Positions 42,755-50,391 of a stretch of DNA of 64,000 bases are shown in pieces (the first letter of the stretch is position 1; each line of letters begins with the position of its first letter). The stretch covers positions 1,922,001 to 1,986,000 of the forward strand of contig NZ_QUMQ01000001.1 in the NCBI RefSeq assembly GCF_003387075.1, in the 5' to 3' direction. The translations under genes were made by a program, and so were the position numbers. Under the pieces are notes generated by a model. It saw only the letters and a list, made by a program, of their open reading frames with translations, was not told the origin of the DNA and made no database searches. The DNA is from Asanoa ferruginea (GTDB taxonomy: Bacteria > Actinomycetota > Actinomycetes > Mycobacteriales > Micromonosporaceae).

Positions 42755-43158
42755 CGGCAGACCCCGCACGGCGTTGGCCGTGGTTGGTCTTAGCCGCACG
42801 GCCCACATCACCGACGTGGCCGCGAGGTGTTGGCCGCTTGCTCGGCAGCCCTGGCAACCTAGAGACCGTCGAGGGCGCGCCCGCGGTCAGCCAGCGACCC
42901 GTCGATCGCACGACACGCTCAGCAGCAGACGCGGTCACCCCGTCCACGACTCCGAGCGTGTCCACACCGGGCGGTCTACATCGCGCTCGCGGGCCGAACT
43001 ATCGTCCCTGGTCGGACCGATGTCATGGGCAAGCCCAACGGGCTCTGCCACTTGGGGCGTCCGACCGCGAAGGTCAGCCGCTGACTGGGTCAGGCTCGGG
43101 AAAGCGCATGACCCTCCCCGAGAGGGGACCTTGGAACCGGCGATAGTCAATCCGTGAC
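42755..43158. other. Gene-free gap after the NACHT gene
   Basis: 404 bases between the NACHT gene and the small leftward membrane-peptide gene. Only short overlapping frames without ribosome sites or protein character are present. I see no tRNA, repeat or clear terminator in it. Confidence 0.5.
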
Positions 43159-43329
43159 CTACGAGCCACCCTCATCGGTCTTGGCGGGCTCAGGCGGTGG
43201 CTGCGGTGCAGACTGCTGAGCACCGCCTGGTGGCAGCACACCACGACGAATCATGTAGATCGGAACGATGATCCCACCGACGGCCGCAACCAGCGCTGCG
43301 AGCGCCTGCACCAATGCGACGACGTCCAC
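43159..43329 (-). CDS. 56-residue single-helix membrane peptide
   Basis: MDVVALVQALAALVAAVGGI is followed by IVPIYMIRRGVLPPGGAQQ and a Pro/Glu-rich tail (SAPQPPPEPAKTDEGGS): one membrane helix with a short cytoplasmic proline-rich tail. The GTG at 43329 has GGAG seven bases upstream; longer in-frame starts would run through the terminator at 43368-43405. Function unknown. It sits between the NACHT gene and the SCO2522-2524-like operon and could be a small accessory or effector of either. Confidence 0.55.
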   Translation of the reverse strand: MDVVALVQALAALVAAVGGIIVPIYMIRRGVLPPGGAQQSAPQPPPEPAKTDEGGS

Positions 43330-43367
43330 CCACCCACTCCTTCGCGATCCTGCCAACCGGGTGACCA

Positions 43368-43405
43368 CAAAGAAAAAAGGCCACCCCGGCTTAACCGGGA
43401 TGGCC
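43368..43405 (-). terminator. Rho-independent terminator of the SCO2522-2524-like operon
   Basis: On the minus strand an 11-bp stem with one mismatch (43395-43405 with 43379-43389) and a 5-base loop is followed by TTTTTTCTTT. This is the only classical T-tailed terminator I found in the window. It lies about 335 bases beyond the end of the SCO2522-like gene and just before the membrane-peptide gene, separating the two transcripts. Confidence 0.85.
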
Positions 43406-43739
43406 ATGACGTCGACTTCAAAAACGTTAGGGCCTTCCAGCACTCGCCGTCAATACTGCGGCGTGCTTTCCAAGCTCGTTAGTGCCGTGAAGTTATCCGA
43501 CGGCACCACCAACAGACCCGAAGTCGGCCTCTAGCAGGCAGTATGCCGGCCACCCGCTAGCGCGGAGCCAACCAGGTGCCGCACCGAGCTCTGGACCAAA
43601 ACTAAAAAACGACGTGCCCAAGCATCAATGTGGACCAATACCCTGGACGGCGTGTCCCCAAGTCCGACCAACGACGAAGGCCGAGTCTGGCGGGAGCGAC
43701 GGTCGTGCCGACCGCGGACCCGAGTCAAAGGTGTTTGGG

Positions 43740-44690
43740 TTATTCGCCGATGAAGACGTAGTCGATGCGGTCGACCAGCTCTTTGGGTAGCTCCATCTGC
43801 TCGCCGCGCATGCGGGTGAAGACCTGGTCGAGCACGATCGGGTCGATCGAGACCTGGCCCAGGATCGTGCGCACGGCCAGCTCGACCTCGAGGAAGCGGG
43901 AGCCCAGCACCGAGAACGTGCGGTAGGCGCTGAACGCCGCCGCGCGCGGGTTGAGCTGGACCACGGCCGGGAGTTTGTCCCAGTCGTCCGGGATTTCCTC
44001 GACCTGCCACGGTGTGGTGACGACCTCGCCGTTGTGGCGCAGCAGGCCCAACCGGATGAGCTGCCAGACCGCCGCGAGGAACGGGCAGGACCAGCGCCGG
44101 GCGCCGTTTTCCAGGTCCCACAGCTCGACGTCTACGAAGATCGAGTGGCGGTTGGCGGCGTTTTGCACCGGGGGGAGCCAGCCCTTTTCGGCCATCGCGG
44201 GTATCGCCACCGTGTTGGGTGAGCGTTGGCCGTTGCAGAGCCAACCCGTCTCGGTGGTCGGCGGCCGGATGCCGTTGCTGCCCGGCACCGGGTCGGTGAC
44301 CAGGGCCTGCTCGACGACGCGGGCCAGTGGCACCTCGTCGGCGACGACGCAGCCCGACTCGCGTGCGAGGTAGTCGATCACCAGGCCGCTCTCTTCGGCG
44401 GCCGCGACCAGCATCGGGATCACTTCACGCGGTGTGCTGAACCGCGAGAAGTAGTCGTCGACCAGGAAGCAGGTGCTGATCCGGGGTCGGTTGCCGCCCG
44501 GGCGGGTGGCCACCGAGCGCGCGGCCGACTGTGCCCAGGGTGCGACCCGCCGAAAATGCCGGCGCATCGACTCGATGCCGCCGGCGAACTCTTCCATGTA
44601 GAGGTGGCCGAGTTCGATGGACAGGTGCGAGAGCGGAACGCGCTCCACGCTCCGTTGAGCGACCGCCTCTTCGAATGCCACTCCGGTCAC
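43740..44690 (-). CDS. SCO2522-family protein
   Basis: 316 residues, function unknown. It fits the actinobacterial SCO2522 family: VERVPLSHLSIELGHLYMEEF near the start, CFLVDDYFSRFSTPREVIPMLVAAAEESGLVIDYLARESGC, then SIFVDVELWDLENGARRWSCPFLAAVWQLIRLGLLR. No membrane helix or known catalytic motif. Its ATG overlaps the stop of the SCO2523-like gene (ATGA, 44687-44690), so the two products are made together and probably interact. Last gene of the three-gene operon. Family assignment is from memory of the neighbourhood. Confidence 0.7.
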   Translation of the reverse strand: MTGVAFEEAVAQRSVERVPLSHLSIELGHLYMEEFAGGIESMRRHFRRVAPWAQSAARSVATRPGGNRPRISTCFLVDDYFSRFSTPREVIPMLVAAAEESGLVIDYLARESGCVVADEVPLARVVEQALVTDPVPGSNGIRPPTTETGWLCNGQRSPNTVAIPAMAEKGWLPPVQNAANRHSIFVDVELWDLENGARRWSCPFLAAVWQLIRLGLLRHNGEVVTTPWQVEEIPDDWDKLPAVVQLNPRAAAFSAYRTFSVLGSRFLEVELAVRTILGQVSIDPIVLDQVFTRMRGEQMELPKELVDRIDYVFIGE

Positions 44691-45604
44691 AGCGTCTCCC
44701 AGGCCGCATCGTCGACGATTTTCTTGGCCAACGAGTCGAACTGTTCCAGCGTCTCACGGTTCGCGATGCGCCGCGACCACACATCGTTATCCGAAATAAG
44801 CTGTTCACGCCATTGCAGGACCGGGTCGAGCGGGATGGTGCCGAGCAGCAGGGTCCGGCCCACCTTGTGGCTGCTGGCCAGTTCGGACAGATCTCGGTCC
44901 ACATCGCGCAGCCAGGCGATCTGCGCGGGCCGCAGACCCTCGAGCTCGGGCGAGTCGGGATTGACCACCGCGGTGCGGATGAACCGCAGCGCGTTGGCCA
45001 GCTCCTCCCGGTCGTGGCCCTTCTGGGTGCCGGTGTCGAGGATGCCCCGCTCGCCGTAGACGAGGCCGGCGGCCGCGAGCACGTGCTGCCGGGTCCAACG
45101 GTGGAAGACCAGCCAGCGGGTGCGGATGCTGCGCAGCGCCTCGGTCGCGGTCGCGGCGAGCACCATCTCGGTCGCGTAGGAACGCCCGGCGCTGAGGTCG
45201 ACCAGGCAGAGGTCGAACTCCTCTTCGAGGTGCAGGAACAGCCGCGCGCAGCGTTCGGTGTTTTCCTTGGTGATCGGGAACTCGCCGCCGCCGCTGTCGC
45301 CGGGGAACAGCACCAACCGGCCGGCGCCGGGCGGACGGCTGCGCAGGCTGGACCGGTCGGACTCCTGCCAGATCTCGACCCGTTGCGGGTCGGCGACCAT
45401 GCCGTGCAGGTAGGAATGCAGGCCGCCCTGGGTGGTGCCGTGCAGCGCGTTGGGCACGTTGAAGATCGCGCCCGACGTCGGTGAGCCGAAGTCGAAGTCG
45501 AGGTAGCACACGTCACTGCCTTGCAGCGCACTCCGGTAAAGGATGTTGCTGCTCGTGACGGAGCGGCCGGTGCCGCCCTTGTCGGAGGTGGCAAAGATCA
45601 ACAT
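44687..45604 (-). CDS. SCO2523-family variant P-loop protein (ParA/MinD-like)
   Basis: 305 residues. MLIFATSDKGGTGRSVTSSNILYRSAL at the start is a ParA/MinD deviant Walker A (KGGxGKS) in which the GK lysine is replaced by Arg, hence 'variant P-loop'. CYLDFDFGSPTSGAIF corresponds to the switch-I/A' region and LCLVDLSAGRSYATEMVL to Walker B. Nucleotide may bind without normal hydrolysis. Middle gene of the operon: three bases separate it from the SCO2524-like gene and it overlaps the SCO2522-like gene by four. Confidence 0.78.
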   Translation of the reverse strand: MLIFATSDKGGTGRSVTSSNILYRSALQGSDVCYLDFDFGSPTSGAIFNVPNALHGTTQGGLHSYLHGMVADPQRVEIWQESDRSSLRSRPPGAGRLVLFPGDSGGGEFPITKENTERCARLFLHLEEEFDLCLVDLSAGRSYATEMVLAATATEALRSIRTRWLVFHRWTRQHVLAAAGLVYGERGILDTGTQKGHDREELANALRFIRTAVVNPDSPELEGLRPAQIAWLRDVDRDLSELASSHKVGRTLLLGTIPLDPVLQWREQLISDNDVWSRRIANRETLEQFDSLAKKIVDDAAWETL

Positions 45605-45607
45605 CGG

Positions 45608-47452
45608 TCAGCCCGCCTCAGTCACGTCGCGCCGTGCGGCAGCCAGCTCGTCGAGCGACAGGAGCACCTGGGAGGCCAGGATGGCCGCGGTGCCGGGACG
45701 CTCCGGCAGGATCTCGCGGGCCCGAGACAGGTGGATCTGGGCGACCTTGAGCGTCTCGCGCATCCGCGGACCGGCGTCGCCGGCTCCCGAGAGCAGCTCC
45801 ATGTCGTAGAGGTGCTCGGCCTCGGTAAGTAGGTCGAACGCGTAGTTGCCTAGCCGCGGGCTGCGCAACGGGGCGCGGTTGAGCATGTTGGCCGTGGTCA
45901 CCAGGCCCTGCACGACCCGCTGGGTGTAGTACCACGACGGCTTGTCATAGCGCGTGGTCAACTGGCCGAACGCGGCGGTGGGCTGGTCCCACAGGTTGCG
46001 GCCGTTGCCCTTGTCGAGCCGGCGCTGGTTGAGGTGGTCCCAGGTGCGGTCGGCGAGCTCGAGCATCCGCGAGCGGCCCTCGGCATCGCTGATCAGGCCG
46101 CCGATCACCGTGGTGCGCTGGAAGAGCAGGGCGGAGAACTCGGAGACCGTCCACAGCAGTCGGGGCTCGCCGGCGTCTTCGCTGCCGACGAGCGGCACGA
46201 GGACGCCCGGCGCGTGCAGCGAGAGCGCCGGGTCGGTGTCGAACGGCCGGCGGGTGATCCGGGCGCGGTTGGCCAGCTCGGTCAGCACGATGCCGATCCG
46301 GCCCAGCTCGATGTCGGTGCCGCGTTCCTGGATCAGGCCTTTTACGGCGAGCGAGGTGACCAGGAGGGTGTAGTAGTCGGACGCGTCCTCGTCAGTGGTG
46401 CGCCAGGGGATGTCTTCGACCGGCCAGCGTTGGCCGGCGCCGAACGTCGCCATTGTCGACCAGTAGGACCGGGTCAGCTCCCACCGGAGCTGGAGCGCAC
46501 GGGAGAGTCGCTGCTGCTCCTCGTTGAGCAGACCGAGAACTCGGGTCCGCTCGGAGAAGAGGTCTTCAATGGCGTCGACCGCGATGACCGTGAAGTAGAG
46601 ATAGGGCGCGTCCTGCGCGAAGCCCTTGGGCTGCTGCCCGACCGGCTCGTTGGTCTCGATCGGCGGCGCGCCGTTGACGATCCCCCAGGACCAGCCGACC
46701 TCGAAGAGACGGTCGGGGCTGTCGATGTCGCCGACCTGGCCGGAACCGATCAAGACCTCGCGGAAGCTGGCGATGGTCTCGCGGAGGTCGCGCCTTATCG
46801 CGCTGACGACCTGGCGTTGCGGCAGGTTTTCCTGGTTGATCATGGTGACGAGCGCCTGGCCGTAGGCCGAGTCGACATCGAAGACGTTGACCGTGAAGCT
46901 GCGCAGCAGGCCGGTCATGGCGGCACTGAGCCGGTTGCTGGCCAGGCTCTCCAGCGACTCGATCTCCTTGCGGTTTTCCTCGCGGCTCGCCACCGACCGG
47001 AGCACCTTGAGGAAACCGAGAGTCGACAGGGACAGCGTGACCGACATGGCGAACGAGTCGACGATGTCGAGCCGGAGCTGCTCCTTGGAGGGCTGCGCCG
47101 GGCCGCCCGAGCTGAAGTAGGAGGAGCCGGAGAAGATCGGCGTGCCGTCGGGCTCGCTGTAGCGCTCGTAGTAGTCGCGCAGGATCCCGATCAGGGTCTT
47201 CGGGATCTCGGTCGCGTTGCCGAGCGGGCGTAGGGCCCGGATCATGTCTTCGGACGTCTCATCCGGACGGTCCAGCTTGAACGACTCGATCTTGGTGGCC
47301 GGCATCAGGATGCAGAGCAGTTGCTCCGCGTCGCCGATGGAGTTGGGCGCGTCACGCCCACCGAACTTCCACCGTTTTTCCCGCTCTGACCAGGACGAAC
47401 GCACTGTCGCGTTCCAGATCTCCAGCAGCTGTTGACGAGGCTGCATCCTCAT
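45608..47452 (-). CDS. SCO2524-family protein
   Basis: 614 residues, largely alpha-helical, without signal peptide or clear membrane helices. It starts MRMQPRQQLLEIWNATVRSSWSEREKRWKFGGRDAPNSIGDAEQLLCILMPATK, the pattern I associate with the SCO2524 family. Dense helices with LARAL/SRALQLRWELTRSYW hint at a repeat scaffold. No catalytic motif recognised. First gene of the operon with SCO2523- and SCO2522-like genes; ATG at 47452 or 47446, with no good ribosome site for the first, so it may be leaderless. Confidence 0.7.
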   Translation of the reverse strand: MRMQPRQQLLEIWNATVRSSWSEREKRWKFGGRDAPNSIGDAEQLLCILMPATKIESFKLDRPDETSEDMIRALRPLGNATEIPKTLIGILRDYYERYSEPDGTPIFSGSSYFSSGGPAQPSKEQLRLDIVDSFAMSVTLSLSTLGFLKVLRSVASREENRKEIESLESLASNRLSAAMTGLLRSFTVNVFDVDSAYGQALVTMINQENLPQRQVVSAIRRDLRETIASFREVLIGSGQVGDIDSPDRLFEVGWSWGIVNGAPPIETNEPVGQQPKGFAQDAPYLYFTVIAVDAIEDLFSERTRVLGLLNEEQQRLSRALQLRWELTRSYWSTMATFGAGQRWPVEDIPWRTTDEDASDYYTLLVTSLAVKGLIQERGTDIELGRIGIVLTELANRARITRRPFDTDPALSLHAPGVLVPLVGSEDAGEPRLLWTVSEFSALLFQRTTVIGGLISDAEGRSRMLELADRTWDHLNQRRLDKGNGRNLWDQPTAAFGQLTTRYDKPSWYYTQRVVQGLVTTANMLNRAPLRSPRLGNYAFDLLTEAEHLYDMELLSGAGDAGPRMRETLKVAQIHLSRAREILPERPGTAAILASQVLLSLDELAAARRDVTEAG

Positions 47453-47985
47453 CTGTCGCGCACCACCATCCGCCGCCTGACTCCACTGACGCTAGCTAGC
47501 AACTCGAGGATCACTGTGGACGCCGACGAGATGGCTCGTCAGCACCTCATTCGTCCGCTTCACTCAATGATGGACCACGGGTCAAGGCCGCCGATAGCCC
47601 CGGGCAGTGCCGTCCGGGCGGTAGGTCTCCACCTGCGTAAACGCCGACAGGTCTGGCCGGTGACGCGAAATGGGCCGGATCCCTTGTGAGGCAGCCCCGT
47701 CCCGATCATCGACTGTGGTCGGACCTCGCCGCAAGATCCACTATGGGCAGACCCTCCGTACGGTCCAGCAGGGGTGGCCGAACGTATGGTTTGGCAACCC
47801 CCACGACAGATCCCGGACAATGTCGTTTTCTGATCAGGGTAAATGTCCCGCTTTCGAGCGCTATCGCGATGCGTCAATGTCATTGACAACGATCTAGACC
47901 TGTTCACGACCTTGGACGGCTGGATAGCGTCTCGATAGCCATCGATGGGCTGGGCGCAGGGGCCCGGCCGCAAGGGGGAGGGCTC
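47453..47985. promoter_or_regulatory. Large divergent intergenic region with candidate promoter
   Basis: 533 bases between the divergent SCO2524-like operon and the secreted protease. Close to the protease, TTGGAC (47912-47917) and GATAGC (47934-47939) are 16 bases apart and could be its promoter. TTGACA also occurs at 47883-47888 without a partner. I could not find a riboswitch or an inverted repeat of note. Its size suggests complex control of one or both genes. Confidence 0.4.
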
Positions 47986-49911
47986 ATGCGTCGAACAATC
48001 GCGCTGTTGGCCGGAACGGCGCTCGTAGCAGCAATGCTGCCAGCGGCGGTCGCGACAGCCGACCCGAAGAACGACCCGGGGCTGAGCAACGCGGACCGCG
48101 CGACACTCGCCGCGGGCGGGCAGGTCGCCGCGAAGGCACCAGCCGGCAAGACACCGGCCGGCGTCAATCCGTATCTGGCACTCGTACCCGATCCGACGAA
48201 GATCGACTATGCCGCGTGGCGGGAAATCGCCGACAAGCAGGGCGCCGCGCGCGAGCAGAAACGGGCGGCGCGCAAAGCGGTCGTCGCGTCGCCGATCCTG
48301 GTCGACGAAGACGAGATCGACGGCACCCAGGGCGGCAACGACTCGCCAGCCCTCGCCCAGCCCGTGCCCGGCTTCGGCACCAAGGGCAAGCAGAACCCGC
48401 GGGCCCGGATCCTCGGCTCGCTCGACAACGAGGTCGTCTCCCGGACCGCGGTGACACCGAAGGCCGAAGACGACGGCGCGATCCCCCTGGCCGCCGACAC
48501 CGGCATCCAGGCCCTCCGCAACGGGATCACCGTGACCAGCACGATCGGTGACGGGCCACACGGCTCGGCCGCCGGCGACACCGGCGACTTCGACTTCTAC
48601 AAGCTGACCGTCACCGGGGTCGGCGAGACGGTGACCGCCGACATCGACACTCCGGTCGGGCTGCTCGACTCGATGCTCGCCCTCTACGACTCCGATGGCA
48701 ACGAGGTCGCCTTCAACGACGACTCGGGTGGGCTCGACAGCCTGCTCACCTTCACCTTCACGGAGACCGGCGACTACTACCTCGCCGTCACCGGCTACAA
48801 CGTGCTGCCGGCCGACCCGTTCGACCCGGCCAGCGGCGACGGTGCCGGCAGCGAGGGTGCTTACAACCTGCTGCTCGACGTGGCCCGGGCTGACGTCGAC
48901 TACTACGCGGTGCAGTTGCGCAAGGGCGACGTGCTGGGCACCTCGGTGACCGGTTCGCCGGCCCGCATCACCATCTACGACACCGCGGGCCGCGAGGTGC
49001 ACGGCTCCGACCAGGACGCCACCTTCATCTACCCGCCGAACAGCCCGTTGCCCGGTGGCGGCAACGCGGTCAGCGAGCACGTCGCGGATGAAGACGGTCT
49101 GCACTACGTGGCCGTCAGCAACGGCAGTGGCGACTACGACATCACCGTCGAGGCCTACCGGCCCAAGCTCGAAGGCGACAAGATCACCCAGACGATCTTC
49201 ATCGACTTCAACGGCCAGCGCCTCAACACCGCGATCTTCGGTGGCCCGGGCGTCGTGACGCTCAGCCCGCTGCGCGCCTTCCTCGGGCGCTGGGGTCTGA
49301 CCACGGCCGACGAGAACAAGCTGATCGACGGCATCGTCGCCGAGGTGACCGAGAACGTGAAGAAGGATCTCGCCCAGAGCGGGCTCAACGACAAGTTCCG
49401 ACTCAAGATCCTCAACAGCCGCGACGACGCCGACCCGTTCGGCGAGGTCAACGTCAGCCGGCTGATCGTCGGCGGCACGATCGCCGAGTCGGGCGTCGAC
49501 ACGATCGGCATCTCGCAGTCGATCGACCCGGGCAACTTCGACACCCAGGAAACCGCACTCATCCTGCTCGACGTGCTGAGCGGCCCGGCAACCGACGACG
49601 CGTCGCTCAACTTCTACCTAAAGCCGGCCAGCAACAAGATCGGCTTCATCTCACAGGCGGTCGGCAACGTGACCTCCCACGAGGCCGGTCACTTCTTCGG
49701 CAACTGGCACGTCGACCAGTTCAACGACACCCTCAACCTGATGGACCAGGGCGGCAACTTCCCGCTGCTCTACGGCGTGGGCCCCGACGGCATCGGCGGC
49801 ACCGCCGACGACCCGGACGTCGACTTCGGTGAAGACGAGTTCAACCCAAGCGAGGGCTTCTCGGGCACCGAAGACACCCAGGGCCGGCTCGCCACGGTTC
49901 TGACCCGCTAA
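47986..49911 (+). CDS. Secreted metzincin-like metallopeptidase with PPC domain
   Basis: 641 residues. Signal peptide MRRTIALLAGTALVAAMLPAAVATA. A bacterial pre-peptidase C-terminal (PPC) domain at about 195-305 (GDFDFYKLTVTGVGETVTADIDT, YYLAVTGYN) and a second such module follow. The catalytic site is an exact metzincin pattern HEAGHFFGNWH (His565, Glu566, His569, His575) with a Met-turn at LMDQ (Met586). GGGGGAGGG lies ahead of the ATG. Extracellular zinc protease; no prodomain recognised with certainty. A strong hairpin follows the stop. Confidence 0.88.
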   Translation: MRRTIALLAGTALVAAMLPAAVATADPKNDPGLSNADRATLAAGGQVAAKAPAGKTPAGVNPYLALVPDPTKIDYAAWREIADKQGAAREQKRAARKAVVASPILVDEDEIDGTQGGNDSPALAQPVPGFGTKGKQNPRARILGSLDNEVVSRTAVTPKAEDDGAIPLAADTGIQALRNGITVTSTIGDGPHGSAAGDTGDFDFYKLTVTGVGETVTADIDTPVGLLDSMLALYDSDGNEVAFNDDSGGLDSLLTFTFTETGDYYLAVTGYNVLPADPFDPASGDGAGSEGAYNLLLDVARADVDYYAVQLRKGDVLGTSVTGSPARITIYDTAGREVHGSDQDATFIYPPNSPLPGGGNAVSEHVADEDGLHYVAVSNGSGDYDITVEAYRPKLEGDKITQTIFIDFNGQRLNTAIFGGPGVVTLSPLRAFLGRWGLTTADENKLIDGIVAEVTENVKKDLAQSGLNDKFRLKILNSRDDADPFGEVNVSRLIVGGTIAESGVDTIGISQSIDPGNFDTQETALILLDVLSGPATDDASLNFYLKPASNKIGFISQAVGNVTSHEAGHFFGNWHVDQFNDTLNLMDQGGNFPLLYGVGPDGIGGTADDPDVDFGEDEFNPSEGFSGTEDTQGRLATVLTR

Positions 49912-49917
49912 ACCAGC

Positions 49918-49951
49918 GGTCCGGGGTGCCGATCATCCGGCACCCCGGACC
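49918..49951. terminator. Bidirectional terminator hairpin
   Basis: A perfect 14-bp stem (49918-49931 with 49938-49951) and a 6-base loop, seven bases after the protease stop and touching the stop codon of the convergent RHIM-motif gene. No T-run. Likely serves both genes. Confidence 0.8.
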
Positions 49952-50391
49952 TACCTTCTCCGGATCACTCTCCCGCTGGAAACCTTCGCGTCCGCGCCGA
50001 TCGCGACCCCGGCGCCGTGGGTCACCACGATGCTGCCGCCACGCCTGTCCACCCGCGGCCGCCGCGCCGCCGCCGCCTGGGCCGCGATCTCCTCCTCGGA
50101 CACCAGACGGCTCAGGTCGATGGCGTCCACCGCGCGGGCAACCGACCCCGCGAGCCGCCGCCGCGCCGCCTCGGAGTCATCGCCGCAGGCGATCAGGTCC
50201 GCGCGAACCCGGGCGTCCTGCAAGAGCACACCAAGATTGACCCGACAAGACGCCACCGTGTACGTGTACGTCAGGTGCATGCTGTTGTGGTCGCCAATCA
50301 TGATCCCGCGGCAGTTCCAGATGTTGGTCCAGTGATCTTCTGCGAGCGAAGCCGAGACCGTGGCGCTGCCGGCGGGCGGGGTGAGCTCCCC
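49951..50391 (-). pseudogene. Frame-shifted C-terminal part of the RHIM-motif protein
   Basis: After the CCCC run at 50388-50391, good coding character continues one base out of frame. It reads LTPPAGSATVSASLAEDHW, then RGIMIGDHNSMHLTYTYTV (second RHIM-like motif), an Ala/Arg-rich helix, and a third looser motif THGAGVAIGADAKVSSG before a TAG at 49951. Removing one base from the four-base run joins it cleanly to the upstream gene (DWSAW-ELTPPAG). Either a real frameshift, a programmed or slippage-dependent extension, or a sequence error. Confidence 0.65.

Noticed and set aside
43268-43534. Rightward 88-codon frame after the NACHT gene
   Set aside because: It runs through a clear minus-strand terminator and the promoter of the membrane peptide, with no ribosome site.
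47740-47830. Riboswitch (c-di-AMP type) before the secreted protease
   Set aside because: Some GGCCGAAC-like wording, but the required stems are not there and it lies far from the start.
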